From assembly GCA_029977605.1 (NCBI GenBank), contig JAPOKN010000028.1, positions 1-14,102 of the forward strand: a DNA stretch of 14,102 nt. Direction: 5' to 3'. Numbering within the stretch: the stretch's first letter is position 1; every line of letters begins with the position of its first letter. The notes beneath the pieces were generated by a model that ran no database searches, was not told where the DNA came from, and saw only the letters and a list, made by a program, of their open reading frames with translations. This document shows positions 12,172-14,102 of this stretch, piece after piece. The DNA comes from Methanobacteriota archaeon. Its GTDB lineage: Archaea; Thermoplasmatota; Poseidoniia; MGIII; CG-Epi1. Both the position numbers and the translations under genes were made by a program.

Positions 12172-14102
12172 TGCTAAAGTCTGAAAAAATGTCAAGAATG
12201 ACCATTAGTGGTCACAAAAAAGATCTAGCAGATTTATCAAAATTGCTAAATGATCAAAATTTAGTTCATGTAGTTGATTATAATAACGAAGACGAGGGTT
12301 TCAGCCTAGGTAAGTCTTTAGATTATGGCGTAAAGTCTTCAGATTTCCTTGTAAAGCTTCGTTCTGTAATTAAACTTCTCGACGTTGAATCGAGTCCTCC
12401 TTCAACGATTAAGTTAGATTCAGAAATAGAGTCAGAGATATCTGAATTAGATGAGATTATATCTCAAGCTCATGACTTTAAGGCGAAAGAACGAGATTGC
12501 GACAGGCGAATTGATGAAGTTAGTAGCAGTATTGAGCAGCTTAAAGAATTTGAAGAATTTAATATAGATGTTAAATATCTATCAGGTTATTCTAGTGTCG
12601 CAGTATTTGCAGGTCATCTTCCATCAGATTCAGATAATTCATCTTTGGCATCCAATAAAAATATTGATTTTATTCAGAAAGAAGATAATGTAGTGGTTTT
12701 TTGCGCAAGTGAAATTTCTACAGAAATTGAGAAAGAATTATTAAACATTGGTTTTAGATCAATGGACGTACCAGAGGGTGAAGGTTTACCTAAGGTAATG
12801 TTAACTTCGTTGTCAAGTCAACTTTTAAAACTTGAGCATGAAAAAGCTGGCTTACTGCAAGAAATTGAAATACTTGCAACAAGACATGGCGATTGGTTAG
12901 TAGCATGTGAGGAGCATTATGCAGCACTTTCAGAAAAATCTAGTCTTCCACTGAAATTAGCCACTTCTGAAAATATGTTTGTTTTGGATGGGTGGGTTCC
13001 TTCAGACTCGGTTTCAGACCTTCAACAATCTTTACAGGGCTTAGACATTTACTATGAGGTAGACAATAATTCAAGTGATGAACCGCCTATCAAGTTAGAT
13101 AATCCAGAAGTTGCGAAACCTTTTGAATTATTTACAAAATTGTATAGCACACCTAAGCACTGGGAATATGACCCTACAATGATTATTTTTATCACTTATC
13201 CACTATTTTTCGGTCTAATGGTTGGGGACGCAGGTTATGGTTTTGCATATATTTTATTCGGACATTACATACTAACCAAGTTTGCGCACAATGAAGCTTT
13301 AGCTAACTTAGGTAAGATATTGAGAACAGCAGGTATCTATACCTTCTTGTTTGGAACTTTCATTTATGCTGAAGCTTTTGGTCAATCATTCTACAATATA
13401 GGAAACACACTTGGTTATACTTCAGCTTTATTTGCGAAATATTATGGACCTAGTTTTGATATACCTTTGATTGAAAAAGCAGAAGGTTTCAGCTGGCACC
13501 TCCCAATACATAAGTTCGATCCTCACGGTGCTCAATTAATGCTTTTATCTTCAATATTGATTGGTGTTATTCATATTTCGTTAGGTTTAATTTTAGGATT
13601 TTTAAATGAATGGAAACATCATGATTTAAAACATGCAATCTATGCTAAGCTATCATTTTTCATGATTTTATGGGGAGGACTTCTCTCACTAGTATCACTA
13701 GTTGGCTTATTACCTGAATCTTTCCAAACCATAGGTTTGGTTGTTATGCTTACGGGGCTAGGCTTGGCCATAATCGGCGAAGGTGTAGTTGGGCTTTTAG
13801 AATTCCCTACAATATTTTCGAACGTCATTTCATATGCACGTATAGGTGCCATAGGTCTGAGTGACTATGGTTTAGCTTACACTGTAAACTTTATTTCATT
13901 TTCACTTCTCTGGCCATCAGGTCCAGCAGGCATAATTGCAGCAGTCTTTGTAATGTTGATAGGACATTTGACTGTATTTACACTTGGTATTATTGGAACC
14001 GGAATTAACTCACTAAGGTTGCAATATGTTGAATTCTTTACAAAATTTGTGCAAGGTGGGGGCACGCTTTACAGTCCTTTCGGTTATATACGAAAGTATA
14101 CA
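12171..14102 (+). CDS. ahaI: A-type ATP synthase subunit I (subunit a), 3' end cut by window
   Basis: This membrane stator subunit of the A-type ATP synthase provides the half channels for proton or sodium flow past the c-ring. The frame is open from the ATG at 12171 to the window end, 644 codons. The start MLKSEKMSRMTISG is typical, with a GGAGAG element 9 nt upstream. Residues about 1-320 form the cytosolic domain with two long coiled-coil stretches. From about 340 the membrane part begins (MIIFITYPLFFGLMVGDAGYG), followed by several helices. The essential arginine is Arg557 in SYARIGAIGLS. The last helix carries SLRLQYVEFFTKF and then QGGGTLYSPFGYIRKY, which in homologues lies within a few residues of the end, so little is missing. 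The next gene is expected to be the c-ring subunit K. Confidence 0.95.
   Translation, partial: MLKSEKMSRMTISGHKKDLADLSKLLNDQNLVHVVDYNNEDEGFSLGKSLDYGVKSSDFLVKLRSVIKLLDVESSPPSTIKLDSEIESEISELDEIISQAHDFKAKERDCDRRIDEVSSSIEQLKEFEEFNIDVKYLSGYSSVAVFAGHLPSDSDNSSLASNKNIDFIQKEDNVVVFCASEISTEIEKELLNIGFRSMDVPEGEGLPKVMLTSLSSQLLKLEHEKAGLLQEIEILATRHGDWLVACEEHYAALSEKSSLPLKLATSENMFVLDGWVPSDSVSDLQQSLQGLDIYYEVDNNSSDEPPIKLDNPEVAKPFELFTKLYSTPKHWEYDPTMIIFITYPLFFGLMVGDAGYGFAYILFGHYILTKFAHNEALANLGKILRTAGIYTFLFGTFIYAEAFGQSFYNIGNTLGYTSALFAKYYGPSFDIPLIEKAEGFSWHLPIHKFDPHGAQLMLLSSILIGVIHISLGLILGFLNEWKHHDLKHAIYAKLSFFMILWGGLLSLVSLVGLLPESFQTIGLVVMLTGLGLAIIGEGVVGLLEFPTIFSNVISYARIGAIGLSDYGLAYTVNFISFSLLWPSGPAGIIAAVFVMLIGHLTVFTLGIIGTGINSLRLQYVEFFTKFVQGGGTLYSPFGYIRKYT

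Noticed and set aside
1..14102. CRISPR array, insertion sequence, integrase or prophage
   Set aside because: No spaced direct repeats, transposase or integrase motifs, or terminal inverted repeats were seen. The tRNA gene has no partial duplicate nearby that would mark an attachment site.

Overview
The window reads as low-GC genomic DNA from a planktonic euryarchaeote. Marine Group II or III (Thermoplasmatota relatives) is the best guess. Archaeal marks are the start of an A-type ATP synthase operon (subunits H then I), a TrmB-type regulator, and promoters with a TATA box centred about 23-28 nt before the ATG, which implies leaderless mRNAs. Several metabolic genes look bacterial or mitochondrial in type. 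The lineage is inferred from gene content only; no phylogeny was run.

Layout. Bases 2-424 hold the 3' end of an unrecognised membrane-anchored protein with an acidic tail. Bases 470-1513 encode an N-terminally anchored alpha/beta hydrolase with an odd nucleophile elbow. It overlaps tail to tail with a minus-strand 1-pyrroline-5-carboxylate dehydrogenase of the ALDH4A1 type (1510-3129). Next come a 61-aa single-span membrane protein (3206-3391) and a minus-strand TrmB-like regulator (3398-4174).

The centre is a tightly packed five-gene operon (4294-10843), divergent from the regulator: thiolase, a FadN-type 3-hydroxyacyl-CoA dehydrogenase/enoyl-CoA hydratase fusion, a ~600-aa acyl-CoA dehydrogenase, a 2,4-dienoyl-CoA reductase-like SDR, and a hotdog-fold thioesterase. 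A convergent crotonase gene (10849-11586, minus) has the active-site pattern of a delta3,delta2-enoyl-CoA isomerase. Upstream of it on the same strand is tRNA-Ile(GAU) with an encoded CCA. The ATP synthase genes start at 11848, and subunit I runs off the right edge.

Together the central genes encode a complete beta-oxidation spiral: dehydrogenation, hydration, second dehydrogenation, thiolysis. They add the two auxiliary enzymes that mitochondria use for double bonds, dienoyl-CoA reductase and enoyl-CoA isomerase. The TrmB-like protein is the obvious candidate regulator, and its 119-bp divergent promoter region contains two inverted repeats. No acyl-CoA synthetase, fatty-acid transporter or electron-transfer flavoprotein lies in the window, so these must be elsewhere. 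No CRISPR array, insertion sequence, integrase or rRNA was seen, and no gene-free stretch exceeds about 130 bases.
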